Part shown: piece after piece, positions 46,541-55,451 of the stretch
Numbering within the stretch: the stretch's first letter is position 1
Layout of the letters: each line of letters starts with the position of its first letter
Source: Bacillota bacterium
GTDB taxonomy: Bacteria; Bacillota; Clostridia; TANB77; UBA1234
Direction: 5' to 3'
DNA length: 64,000 bases
Assembly: GCA_016280725.1 (NCBI GenBank)
Contig: JAEEHF010000036.1
Span: 48,777-112,776 of the forward strand
The notes under the pieces: model-generated
Seen by the model: only the letters and a program-made list of their open reading frames with translations
Databases searched by the model: none
What the model was told of the DNA's origin: nothing
Made by a program: the position numbers and the translations under genes

Positions 46541-48784
46541 CTACGCTAGGAGCTTAGTTACAGGTTTAACAGAGTATATATCAAGTGTATTCATTGCCCT
46601 AGTTATGCATACATATAATAGCTTAACATCAGTTTCTGTCATACTATAATTATCGTCATTGCAATCAGTAATAATTACCGCATCAAACTCAAGACCTTTT
46701 GAAAGATATGAAGGAACTATTGAAACTCCACCGTCGTATGTACTATCTTTACTAGAAATCATATGGATGCTATCGTCATTTAACATGGCCATTAGGTTCT
46801 CACAATCTTCAATTGTTTTACCAATGATTGCAATATTCTTTAAATTATACTTCTTAAACTCTCCTATTCTGTATTTAATTTTGCTTATCATTTCGTCTTC
46901 ACTTTCAACTTGTTTAATTGTAACTGGGGCGCCATTTTTCATTACCGGCTCGCCAAGCGGACATTGAAGAGAATCTTGAATTTTTGAGATAACTCTATTT
47001 GCGACATTCATAATTTCTTCTGTAGTTCTATATGTTTTTTGAAGTGTTAAGTACTGTAAATCTGTATCGCCTTCAAATACAATGTCCATTGTCTTTTTCC
47101 AATTATGTGTACCTCTAAATCCATATATTCCTTGAGCTAAGTCGCCTAAAATCGTCAGAGAATTGCTTTTTACTATCTTTTTAAATACATAAAATTGAAA
47201 TTCGCTAAAATCTTGTGCTTCATCAATTACTATGTGTTTTAAATCAAACTTAAACTTGATTCCATGAATCATTGCTTTTAAATACATAAGTGGTGCCAAG
47301 TCTTCCATCTCTATCATGCCTTTTCTTTGCATTGATGAAAAGTTCTTAATTATGAAATCAATGTTTTCTTTAGAGACACGATTTCCTGCAATTGAAGCAA
47401 AATAATTATTTAAAAAGTCTTTGTAATATCCTAGTGGATCTAAGACTTTGTTTTCTTTAAAATAATCATTCACGTATTTTTTTTCATCCTTAGAAATTTG
47501 TTTAATCTTTCTATCTCTTTCATCATATATTTCTCTAATCTGTGCTCTTTGTATCTCAATAATATCATTCTCAAAACGTACTTTGGAGATATTAAATTTT
47601 GCTTCTTCTTCAAATTCATTAATAAGTTCTGCCTGTTTGTTAGTTAGTTTATTTAGCATGTGCTTTTTAATTTCTTCAATTCTTCGAACTAATGGAAGAT
47701 ATGCATACTCTCGATAAAATAGCGTTGCAATTTCTTCTTTTGTCATGAACGTTATATCGAACACCACAAAGTCATTATCTGGAAGAAATCTTTTTTCTAC
47801 TTCATAAATGTAATCATCTAAGCAATTCTTAAATCGTATTGTTGATTTAAAGAATGTTGCCTCTTCTAATATTCTCGCATATTCTTTTTCCTTAGGTGAC
47901 TTATTATTTTTTATTATGAAACTAAGTTTTTCATTTGGATCTTCGATTTTGAACTCATTTTCAATTACCTTAAAAGCAATCTCTTCGTACGTCATCTGAC
48001 CAACTCTATCAACACCTAAGTCAGGCAAAACATTTGAAATATAGTTTAAGAAAAACTTGTTAGGAGCAATAATTAAAAATTCTTCCGGGAAGAAATCTTT
48101 TCCGCAGTTATATATTAAATATGCAATTCTATGAAGCGCAATGGTTGTCTTTCCACTACCTGCAACTCCTTGTACGATAAGCGGTTTCCACATCGTTGCT
48201 CTTATAATTTTGTTTTGTTCAGCTTGAATAGTTGAAACGATATTTTTAAGTCTTGTGTCTGAATTTGCAGAAAGGAATGGTTGAAGCATCTCGTCGTTCG
48301 TAGTTATATCGATATCCATAACATCTTTTAATGCTTCATCTTCAAAAACGTATTGCCTTTTTAGCTTGATTTCTCCTTCGATTCGACCATCTGGGCAATC
48401 ATATGCTGCTTCACCAAGTCGTCCTTCATAATAAAGGTCTGCAATTGGTGCTCTCCAGTCAACTACGACTTGTTCCAAAGTTTTCATATCTGTGACTGTT
48501 TCTTTGCCCAAATAAAAAGCATCCCTTTTCTCAGTACCTTTTTCAATAAAATCCACTCTAGCAAAATAAGGATTAGGTCTAATTTGCTTTAAATTACGGA
48601 TTCTTTGCTTGTACCTATCAATTAGGGCTGCTTTCATAAATTCATCTTTGTAATCGTCATCATAGTCAAACTCTTCAAAGCCTTCTAGCAATCTGTCTTC
48701 ACTTTTTTTGACTTCTTCGTCAATTAATCGCCTTGTTTTTTGAAGTTTTTTCTCTTCAAAAATCATGTCTTCTTTTTTAATCAA
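46541..48784 (-). CDS. UvrD-like helicase of the HelD family
   Basis: 747 residues. HelD clears stalled RNA polymerase. Walker A is GVAGSGKTTIALHR and Walker B region IVIDEAQDFSEFQ. Motifs LQKTYRTTEEI and VCITRAMNTLDIY follow. The N-terminal coiled coil (EEKKLQKTRRLIDEEVKKSEDRL) is typical of HelD. The start is the TTG at 48784 because GGGAGG lies 7 bases before it. Confidence 0.85.
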   Translation of the reverse strand: MIKKEDMIFEEKKLQKTRRLIDEEVKKSEDRLLEGFEEFDYDDDYKDEFMKAALIDRYKQRIRNLKQIRPNPYFARVDFIEKGTEKRDAFYLGKETVTDMKTLEQVVVDWRAPIADLYYEGRLGEAAYDCPDGRIEGEIKLKRQYVFEDEALKDVMDIDITTNDEMLQPFLSANSDTRLKNIVSTIQAEQNKIIRATMWKPLIVQGVAGSGKTTIALHRIAYLIYNCGKDFFPEEFLIIAPNKFFLNYISNVLPDLGVDRVGQMTYEEIAFKVIENEFKIEDPNEKLSFIIKNNKSPKEKEYARILEEATFFKSTIRFKNCLDDYIYEVEKRFLPDNDFVVFDITFMTKEEIATLFYREYAYLPLVRRIEEIKKHMLNKLTNKQAELINEFEEEAKFNISKVRFENDIIEIQRAQIREIYDERDRKIKQISKDEKKYVNDYFKENKVLDPLGYYKDFLNNYFASIAGNRVSKENIDFIIKNFSSMQRKGMIEMEDLAPLMYLKAMIHGIKFKFDLKHIVIDEAQDFSEFQFYVFKKIVKSNSLTILGDLAQGIYGFRGTHNWKKTMDIVFEGDTDLQYLTLQKTYRTTEEIMNVANRVISKIQDSLQCPLGEPVMKNGAPVTIKQVESEDEMISKIKYRIGEFKKYNLKNIAIIGKTIEDCENLMAMLNDDSIHMISSKDSTYDGGVSIVPSYLSKGLEFDAVIITDCNDDNYSMTETDVKLLYVCITRAMNTLDIYSVKPVTKLLA

Positions 48785-48875
48785 ATCGCACCTCCCAAAA
48801 TAATATTTTTATATTATTAACTCGAGCTGCAAAAACAGATATATTTTACAATATATTCTCCTCAATTGCAAGCAG

Positions 48876-48968
48876 GTTTTTGGGGACACGACGGTTACAC
48901 CTTCTCACCAGGTTTTTGGGGACACGACATTTAGGAGAATTTTTTCTCCTAAATGTCGTGTCCCCAAA
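48876..48968. repeat. GGGGACACGAC repeat cluster, right of helD
   Basis: Two direct copies of a unit CAGGTTTTTGGGGACACGAC (48872-48891 and 48909-48928) are separated by about 17 bases. A 20-bp perfect stem with an 8-base loop follows (48918-48967, GGGGACACGACATTTAGGAG... and its complement). Similar units form the tandem array at 49979-50150. Confidence 0.7.
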
Positions 48969-48977
48969 GGAGAATGC

Positions 48978-49012
48978 AAAAAGATGCCCCTGCATGCAGG
49001 AGCATCTCTTCT
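48978..49012 (-). terminator. Intrinsic terminator after the VanW-like gene
   Basis: The minus-strand stem AGATGCTCCTGCATG pairs with CATGCAGGGGCATCT and is followed by a T run. Confidence 0.75.
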
Positions 49013-49014
49013 TT

Positions 49015-49845
49015 TCACTCGGCACGTGTAATAGTCACGATACACGCACCGTCATCCGCATGAATATGGATAACCACATCAAACGGATAATTATTTCGGA
49101 ATCTAAAGTCAGTAGAGTTATAGGAAACCGTCGCATCCATCCCTTCCGGGAGGTAACTGACACTAAGTCCGTGAGGACTACGCTTCGTAATCCTAAAGCT
49201 CGGATTCCCCATCACAGCAGCGTGGATTGTCGAACTAACCTGGCAAACGCCTCCGCCATAGTCATCAACAAGCTGTCCATGCTTGATTACTCCAGCTTTC
49301 TTATAACCTTCCTTTCGGCCACGAGGACCGGTAGTCTGATTGTAAGAAAACTCTTCGCCAGCTCTTACTACTGTTCCATCGATAATCGACGATACTAACT
49401 TAATGTTGTACTTCCGGTTATCACTAGAGTCGAAATAGATAGTCCGATATGCTGCAAGGTAATACGAATCATCACCGACTACAAAGACATTAGTAAACTC
49501 AGTAATCGGAAGCTTATAGATATCCGTCTTGGACGGGAAATAAGCGTAACCACCGATTACGTCGTATATCGGGATAGCCCCGATAAAATACCGTGAACGA
49601 CCCCTAGTGGTTACTGAGACTCCCTGAATCCTCGTGGTAAGGTCAGCAATGTAGTGAATCTCGAGGTTAGCCATATTGGCCTGATACATGTCAGAAGTCT
49701 GGTAAACCTGGTTGACGTCGTAGTAGTCACAGTAATCGTTATACTGCTCGGCGTAAGTAGCCGAACAAGTCGAGAAAGCGATGATACCAACGAAAGCCAT
49801 CGCAATGAGCACCACAGCGGCAATAACACTCTTTCTCCGTGTCAT
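49015..49845 (-). CDS. VanW family secreted/anchored protein, foreign-like codon use
   Basis: 276 residues. An N-terminal helix (about 8-30) is followed by the VanW domain: KLVSSIIDGTVVRAGEEFSYN, GPRGRKEGYKKAGVI and YGGGVCQVSSTIHAAVMG are the diagnostic motifs (VanW/YoaR-like, cell-wall associated, function uncertain). AAGGAGG precedes the ATG. GC content is clearly higher than the neighbours. It contains four in-frame CGG codons (49837-49839, 49591-49593, 49444-49446, 49414-49416) that must read as Arg to keep the protein. The gene is flanked on both sides by GGGGACAC repeats, which suggests insertion. Confidence 0.85.
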   Translation of the reverse strand: MTRRKSVIAAVVLIAMAFVGIIAFSTCSATYAEQYNDYCDYYDVNQVYQTSDMYQANMANLEIHYIADLTTRIQGVSVTTRGRSRYFIGAIPIYDVIGGYAYFPSKTDIYKLPITEFTNVFVVGDDSYYLAAYRTIYFDSSDNRKYNIKLVSSIIDGTVVRAGEEFSYNQTTGPRGRKEGYKKAGVIKHGQLVDDYGGGVCQVSSTIHAAVMGNPSFRITKRSPHGLSVSYLPEGMDATVSYNSTDFRFRNNYPFDVVIHIHADDGACIVTITRAE

Positions 49846-49978
49846 ACCTTGAATTCCTCCTTCTCAGTCGCTAAAGTGAGTTTTCTTGAATGATTTGAAA
49901 CCTTTAATATTATATCACACTTTACATAATGTGTCAACGTTTAGAGCCTTGGGGACGCACCAAGGCTCTAAAGGAAAA

Positions 49979-50150
49979 AGGGGACACGACGGTCAGACCT
50001 GGTGAGCAGGTCTAACTGTCGTGTCCCCAAAAACCTGGTGAGCAGGTGTGACTGTCGTGTCCCTAAAAACCTGGTGAGCAGGTGTGACTGTCGTGTCCCC
50101 AAAAACCTGGTGAGCAGGTGCGACCGTCGTGTCCCCAAAAACCTGGTCAT
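49979..50150. repeat. 36-bp tandem repeat array
   Basis: Unit of 36 bp (CCTGGTGAGCAGGT... ending CCCCAAAAA) with copies starting at 49998, 50034, 50070, 50106 and a partial one at 50142. Each unit has a small internal stem (CCTGnTGAGCnCAGG-like) and the array opens with a long hairpin (49979-50027, GGGGACACGAC... to ...GTCGTGTCCCC). The spacing is exactly 36 bases in four intervals. The array ends a few bases before the recG coding end (50147). Confidence 0.85.
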
Positions 50151-52195
50151 AATTCTAGTTTATTTTTGAATAATTCCCCGATTTTCTTCCTAATTCCGCT
50201 ATTTTGGTCCTCTTTAAGAAGTGGGTCCTCTTCTAGTATATTTTTGGCACATTCTTGGGCATCTTTTAGTAAGTCCATATCTGTAAATAGATTTGCAACT
50301 TTAAATTCTGGCACACCATGTTGCATTGTCCCAAAAAAGTCTCCAGGCCCTCTTAATTTTAAGTCTTTCTCAGATATCACAAATCCGTCATTTGTCTCTT
50401 GCATTATCTTCATTCTTTCAGCAACAACATCAGATTTTGAATCATACTTTAATATACAATATGACTTAAATTTGCCTCTTCCCACTCTACCTCTTAACTG
50501 ATGTAACTGTGCAAGTCCAAATCTTTCTGCATTTTCAACACACATTATTGTCGCATTTGGAACATCTACACCAACTTCAATAACTGTTGTAGAAATTAGA
50601 ATGTTGATGTCTCCAGCTTTAAACTTTTGCATAATTTCATCTTTTTCTTTGTTTTTCATTTTCCCATGCAAATATTCAATTTTAAATTCAGGGAATACTT
50701 TTTTATAATAGTCATACATTATTTGTACAGACTTTAAGTCTGATACATCAGATTCTTCAACTAAAGGGCAAACTATATATGCTTGTCTTCCAGAGTTTAT
50801 TTCTTTTCTAATAAATTCATTAACTCTATTTTCCATATTTTTCTTCACAGCATATGTATCTATTTTTTGTCTTCCTGGAGGAAGCTCATCAATAATAGAA
50901 ATATCCAAATCGCCATACAGAATTAAAGCAAGTGTTCTTGGAATAGGAGTTGCAGTCATAACAAGAGTATCAATTCTTTCACCTTTATTTGATAGTTTTG
51001 AACGCTGCCTTACACCAAATCTATGTTGTTCGTCAGTGATAACTAGTCCAACATTTTTAAATTCAATGTTTTCTTCAATAAGTGCGTGTGTACCAATTGC
51101 TATATCTATTTCACCATTTTTTAATTCATCAATTAGTTTTTCTTTTTGCTTTTTAGTTAAAGCACTTGTAAACAATGCACATTTTATCCCAAAAGGTTCA
51201 AGCATTTTTGAAATGCCTTCATAATGTTGAGTAGCTAGTATTGCAGTCGGTGCCATAAGTGAAGCCTGGTAACCACATTTAACTGCCTTAAACATTGCAA
51301 GTGCTGCAACTACAGTTTTACCAGATCCAACATCACCTTGCACAAGTCTGTTCATTGGTTTATCTTGTTCCATATCTTTTTGAATTTCTGCCCATACCCT
51401 TGCTTGTGCATTTGTTAGTTTAAATGGCAGCGATGATACTAACTCATCTACTAAAACATCTTTATTAAACTTGATTCCTTTTTCTTCTATCTTCCCTTTT
51501 TCTTTAATGTTTAAAAGTCCAAGTTGTAATAGCAATAATTCCTGAAATGCGATTCTTTTCCTTGCAGTCATGAAATCTTCATTTCTATCTGGGAAGTGAA
51601 TGTTTCTAATTGCAAAATTAAGTTCACACAAATGATATTTTGTCCTAATTGAAGATGGTATAAATTCCTCAAACTGATCATTACATAGCTTAAGTGCATT
51701 CTCTATTATTGACCTTATAACATTTTGTGAAAGGCCATTTGTAAGAGGATATATAGGAACAATTTTCCCCGTATTTTTAGTTTCGCCTTCTTTATCAAAT
51801 ATAGGGGAAGCCATTTCAATTCTTCCTGCATACGCTTTTTGCACTTTACCATAGAATGTATATTCTTCATGTGCTTCCAATTGACTTTTTATATAGCTTT
51901 GATTAAACCATGTTAAAAGAGCGCTACCCGTTTCATCACGTACGATAGCCTTTGTAATTGTCATATTCTTTTTTATTCTTGCTTCATTTGGTTTAGAGAC
52001 AACTACCGCTCTAAAGCAGACTGTTTCTCCTGCTTCTATATCCGCAATCTTTTTTATTTCGCTTCTATCTTCATATTCACGCGGAAAATATGTCACCAAG
52101 TCTTCTATATCATATATTCCAAGCTTATTTAGTAAAAGCACCCTACTTGGTCCAACACCCTTTATGTATTGAATCTTTTGTTCTAAATCAATCAC
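50147..52195 (-). CDS. recG: ATP-dependent DNA helicase RecG
   Basis: Branch-migration helicase. 682 residues with an OB-fold wedge N-terminus (DIEDLVTYFPREYEDRSEI), Walker A LVQGDVGSGKTVVAALA, DEQH box VITDEQHRFG and motif TATPIPRTLALILYGD. The end (QLHQLRGRVGRGKFKSYCIL) is typical. Seven out-of-frame CGG trinucleotides and no in-frame one. The last bases of the gene touch the tandem repeat array. Confidence 0.96.
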   Translation of the reverse strand: MIDLEQKIQYIKGVGPSRVLLLNKLGIYDIEDLVTYFPREYEDRSEIKKIADIEAGETVCFRAVVVSKPNEARIKKNMTITKAIVRDETGSALLTWFNQSYIKSQLEAHEEYTFYGKVQKAYAGRIEMASPIFDKEGETKNTGKIVPIYPLTNGLSQNVIRSIIENALKLCNDQFEEFIPSSIRTKYHLCELNFAIRNIHFPDRNEDFMTARKRIAFQELLLLQLGLLNIKEKGKIEEKGIKFNKDVLVDELVSSLPFKLTNAQARVWAEIQKDMEQDKPMNRLVQGDVGSGKTVVAALAMFKAVKCGYQASLMAPTAILATQHYEGISKMLEPFGIKCALFTSALTKKQKEKLIDELKNGEIDIAIGTHALIEENIEFKNVGLVITDEQHRFGVRQRSKLSNKGERIDTLVMTATPIPRTLALILYGDLDISIIDELPPGRQKIDTYAVKKNMENRVNEFIRKEINSGRQAYIVCPLVEESDVSDLKSVQIMYDYYKKVFPEFKIEYLHGKMKNKEKDEIMQKFKAGDINILISTTVIEVGVDVPNATIMCVENAERFGLAQLHQLRGRVGRGKFKSYCILKYDSKSDVVAERMKIMQETNDGFVISEKDLKLRGPGDFFGTMQHGVPEFKVANLFTDMDLLKDAQECAKNILEEDPLLKEDQNSGIRKKIGELFKNKLEL

Positions 52196-52259
52196 TTAAT
52201 AATCCTACCTTTAGTGTGTTTTTTCTTTAATTCTATCTTTTTCTATAAAATAAGTCAAA

Positions 52260-52291
52260 AATAACTCCTAAGATTTCTCTTAGGAGTTATC
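52260..52291 (-). terminator. Terminator after the 52295-53296 gene
   Basis: The stem ATAACTCCTAAGA / TCTTAGGAGTTAT with a short loop and T run lies just after the stop codon. Confidence 0.8.
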
Positions 52292-52294
52292 CAT

Positions 52295-53296
52295 TTACTC
52301 TTCTCTTCCAGTGTTTCTAAGTTCACTGCCAATTCTCAAAGCAATGTCAGGAATTTCTCTTGCTAATTCATCTATACCTTGATATTTTTCATAATCAAGA
52401 AGGACTCCATGCTTACTTTTAGTCTTTTTCAATAGCTTACATAGTGCACCACATTTTGTGTTTAGAACTCTACTTTCAGTTACTCTTATTTCTCCATATA
52501 TATTTTTTGATGGTGGAACAACATTGTCTCTCCTAGAACCATATTTCTTCATCTCAGCTAGAGCAGCCTTTTTAGCTGCTTCAGCCTTTTTAACATCATC
52601 TTTAGTTATAACTCTGCCATCAATTTGTGTTCCCGTTTTATAAGCTTTTTTATATTCTTCGTATTTTTCAATAGCACGTTCGGAAATGTTACAAAGCATC
52701 GCATACTTTCTGTAATGCACAAATCTCATGTTACGTTCATTTTCCTCAAAGCTTGGTACTAAATAAGAAGGCATTACTCTATCTTTTCTTCTAGAATGTC
52801 TATTTGTTCTTTGTTCCATTATCATATATGCTTGCATAGTCGAGACTGCTCTATTAACAATATCCTTTACTTGGTCATTACTAGAAGGATTTTGAACAGA
52901 ATCCATCCACCTATTGAAACGCTTTATTGAATCATTTAAAGTTGCTGTAGTTCGAGTTAATTCTACAGAAAGTGTATCCCTAAATGACTGTTCTAAGCCT
53001 GGTTGAGCTAATTTTTCTCTTATTGTTTTACACTTATATTGAAGATTTTCAATAACAGCAACTGATCCTCGATATTGAACGACGATATCTATTTCTTCAA
53101 TAGGTAATGTTAATCTAATTTTGCTTTTATCAGCTTCTTTTTCCCAGCCTTCAAGCAAAGCTTTAATTCTCTTTAAATTCTCTTTCTTAAACTCTTTTTT
53201 TGCTTCTAAGTATGCCTCTGATGGTGTTGGTGTCTGTGCATTTTGTCCTTGAGTAGCTTGTTGTTGTCGTTGTTGTTGTTGTTGTGCCCTAGCCAT
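52295..53296 (-). CDS. Q-rich hypothetical protein, paralogue of the next gene
   Basis: About 333 residues from MARAQQQQQRQQQ (AGGAAAG upstream; the ORF Met 3 codons earlier is less likely). A Gln-rich N-terminus is followed by a Lys/Glu-rich helical body and a C-terminal part (AAKKAALAEMKKYGSRRDN, NIYGEIRVTESRVLN) that aligns by eye with the same region of the upstream gene (LAKDKALREHKAFLGRKAT, VGGFRVSRATKSN). No enzyme motif, signal peptide or membrane helix was seen. It is not a family I recognise. Confidence 0.65.
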   Translation of the reverse strand: MARAQQQQQRQQQATQGQNAQTPTPSEAYLEAKKEFKKENLKRIKALLEGWEKEADKSKIRLTLPIEEIDIVVQYRGSVAVIENLQYKCKTIREKLAQPGLEQSFRDTLSVELTRTTATLNDSIKRFNRWMDSVQNPSSNDQVKDIVNRAVSTMQAYMIMEQRTNRHSRRKDRVMPSYLVPSFEENERNMRFVHYRKYAMLCNISERAIEKYEEYKKAYKTGTQIDGRVITKDDVKKAEAAKKAALAEMKKYGSRRDNVVPPSKNIYGEIRVTESRVLNTKCGALCKLLKKTKSKHGVLLDYEKYQGIDELAREIPDIALRIGSELRNTGREE

Positions 53297-53333
53297 ACTA
53301 ATCACTTTCCTTTCTTAAAATATCATATTATTT

Positions 53334-55352
53334 CTATATACTAGGTTGTTGACTATCATCTCTTGAAGTCCCTCTTGGTTGTTCTTTTTGAATATCCTCA
53401 TGTATCTCAATAGCTTCTCGATAAATACTCTCCATAAGTAAATATGTAGGATAATGAGTATATGGTCTACCTGGGCTTTCACTTCTACAAAATCTTCCTA
53501 ACATGGTTCCCATCAATTTATCCTCGGTTTCCTTGATTATAGCTCTATTACTTTTTGTCGCTCTACTTACTCTGAAACCGCCAACACCTTCTGAAGCATA
53601 TTCAACGATAGTGGCTTTTCGACCTAAAAATGCTTTGTGTTCTCTAAGAGCTTTATCTTTAGCTAATTTAGTTGCTGGAGTGTCATATCTATCATGATTG
53701 CCCGCCGCAATTTCGCATTTTCTCCTGCTTTCTTGGAATTGCGCAAATATTGAATCTCTTTCTTCGTCTCGTTTAGGGAAAATAGTTCCTGAATTATCTC
53801 GCATCATATAATATTCCATACTAGCAATAATTGATTCAGCAAGCGCTCCCTTCTTTTCAGTACCATAATCCTCCATACAAAACTCGTTGTATGCAACAAC
53901 AGCTTGCTGAAGCGCATTATAATCTTGAGAAATCCTTGCTCTAAGTTTGTCTAGTGCTCCTGTATCATTTGGATCAACAGCTTGTAAAGCCATCTTATCT
54001 TTTTCATATTGGTCCTTAGCCTTATTAACTGCATCGACCTTACGTTTATATTCTATTGCCAATGGAATGGTTTCTTGTCTTAAGGTTCTTACTTTTCCAT
54101 CTTTAATCATGTCTTTTCTAGCCGTTTTAAGAGCTTTTTGTCTTCTTTCAAATGCAGAATATAAATCTACTCTTCCTTCCAAACCACTCTCTGGTGCTTT
54201 TGGTGTTTGTCTTGTAGCTCTTTGAGCTTGAGCTCCAGTATCCCTTGTTGTAGAGCTTCCTCCTCTACTAGAATCTTGTGAAGGCGTACTGTTTACAGTT
54301 CTTTGTCTAGTACGTGTTGCTTGAGTAGGCAACTGCGTACTTTGCGCTTGTTCTATTTTTTGCGCGTTATATTTCATAATCGCGTCCATATGTCTTGCCA
54401 TTTCATTTAAGAATTCTTCCCTGTCTCCATTATTGGTATTAAAATATTCTAATAAAATATTTGACAATTTTAAAGACAAATCAACATAACTTAAATTTGA
54501 TGGTTGAAGCGGTAATTCGGCTGTTAAACGAGCCATTGTCATTCTTAATTCAGGAATCTTTCCACAAATTGAAAGCAAATTATTCAAATGCTCAAATTGA
54601 ATCGTTTGACTGCCAACATCTAAACTAAATGATTGCCCGCCAAAATTTCTTATTCCTGCCTGAGTTGGAGCTTTTATTGGATTTGTGTTAGAACGTGTAT
54701 TTCGTGATTGAGTTCCTCTACCGCCTCTTTGGTTACCAGTAGTATTTTGTGTTGGTTGACCTTGCGTTTGTGCTGTTTGACCTTGTGTTGGCTGACCTTG
54801 TGTTGGCTGACCTTGTGCTGGCTGACCTTGTGTTGGTTGACCTTGTGTCTGTGTTGGTTGACCTTGTGTCTGTGTTGTTTGACCTTGTGCTGTTTGACCT
54901 TGTGTTGGTTGACCTTGTGTTTGTGCTGTTCTATTCGCAGCACGATTTGGTCTTCTTCTTTGTGATGGTTGTTGTGTTGGCTGACCTTGTGTTGATTGAT
55001 CTCGTGCTGGTTGATTAGTATCCTGTGCTGTTCTATTCGCAGCACTTCTTGGTCTTCTTCTTTGTGCCGTTTGATTAGTATCCTGTGCTGGTTGACTAGC
55101 ATCTTGTGCTGGTTGTGACTGACTTTGTTGATGATCATTTGCCCATTCTTCATAAATATCAATAAAAGCATCAACTTCTCTAATACCAGTTCTAGTAATA
55201 GTTTGTCCTTCTCGAGCACTTATTTGTGAAAGATTTAAAATCCATGTTGCACGCCCTAAAAAAGAGTCATCTAAAGTATCATTGGCTACTTCAGGTAACA
55301 CAGTAAATCCATATTTTTCTAATTCACTAACTTTCAAAACATTTTCAGCCAT
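53334..55352 (-). CDS. Large hypothetical protein with PTQGQ-type repeats
   Basis: About 672 residues from MAENVLKVSELEKYGF (GGGGGA upstream). Layout: an ordered domain of about 75 residues, then a Gln/Pro/Thr-rich repeat region (about 80-210) with many GQPTQ and GQTTQ units, then a helical C-terminal domain (about 260-660) related to the downstream gene. The repeat coding DNA (54740-55000) is itself a 15-bp-type tandem repeat. No signal peptide or membrane helix. Possibly a structural or surface-associated protein, but function is unknown. Confidence 0.65.
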   Translation of the reverse strand: MAENVLKVSELEKYGFTVLPEVANDTLDDSFLGRATWILNLSQISAREGQTITRTGIREVDAFIDIYEEWANDHQQSQSQPAQDASQPAQDTNQTAQRRRPRSAANRTAQDTNQPARDQSTQGQPTQQPSQRRRPNRAANRTAQTQGQPTQGQTAQGQTTQTQGQPTQTQGQPTQGQPAQGQPTQGQPTQGQTAQTQGQPTQNTTGNQRGGRGTQSRNTRSNTNPIKAPTQAGIRNFGGQSFSLDVGSQTIQFEHLNNLLSICGKIPELRMTMARLTAELPLQPSNLSYVDLSLKLSNILLEYFNTNNGDREEFLNEMARHMDAIMKYNAQKIEQAQSTQLPTQATRTRQRTVNSTPSQDSSRGGSSTTRDTGAQAQRATRQTPKAPESGLEGRVDLYSAFERRQKALKTARKDMIKDGKVRTLRQETIPLAIEYKRKVDAVNKAKDQYEKDKMALQAVDPNDTGALDKLRARISQDYNALQQAVVAYNEFCMEDYGTEKKGALAESIIASMEYYMMRDNSGTIFPKRDEERDSIFAQFQESRRKCEIAAGNHDRYDTPATKLAKDKALREHKAFLGRKATIVEYASEGVGGFRVSRATKSNRAIIKETEDKLMGTMLGRFCRSESPGRPYTHYPTYLLMESIYREAIEIHEDIQKEQPRGTSRDDSQQPSI

Positions 55353-55451
55353 CCAAATTCCCCCTCTCATATCACCTAAATTATATCACATCAATAGGAT
55401 TATGTCAATTATGGTTTACATATCGATGGCGTTATGTTGCTTTTAATGCCT

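Noticed and set aside
49968..50150. Minus-strand ORF with a 12-residue repeat (FLGTRQSHLLTR)
   Set aside because: It is a product of the 36-bp tandem DNA repeat being a multiple of three. It has no ribosome binding site and resembles no protein.
49979..50150. CRISPR array
   Set aside because: The 36-bp units are directly adjacent with no spacers, so this is a simple tandem repeat.
54708..55018. Plus-strand ORFs rich in Cys-Trp-Leu and Val-Asp-Leu repeats
   Set aside because: They are antisense shadows of the repeat region in the 53334-55352 gene, with no ribosome binding site and a composition explained by the repeat.
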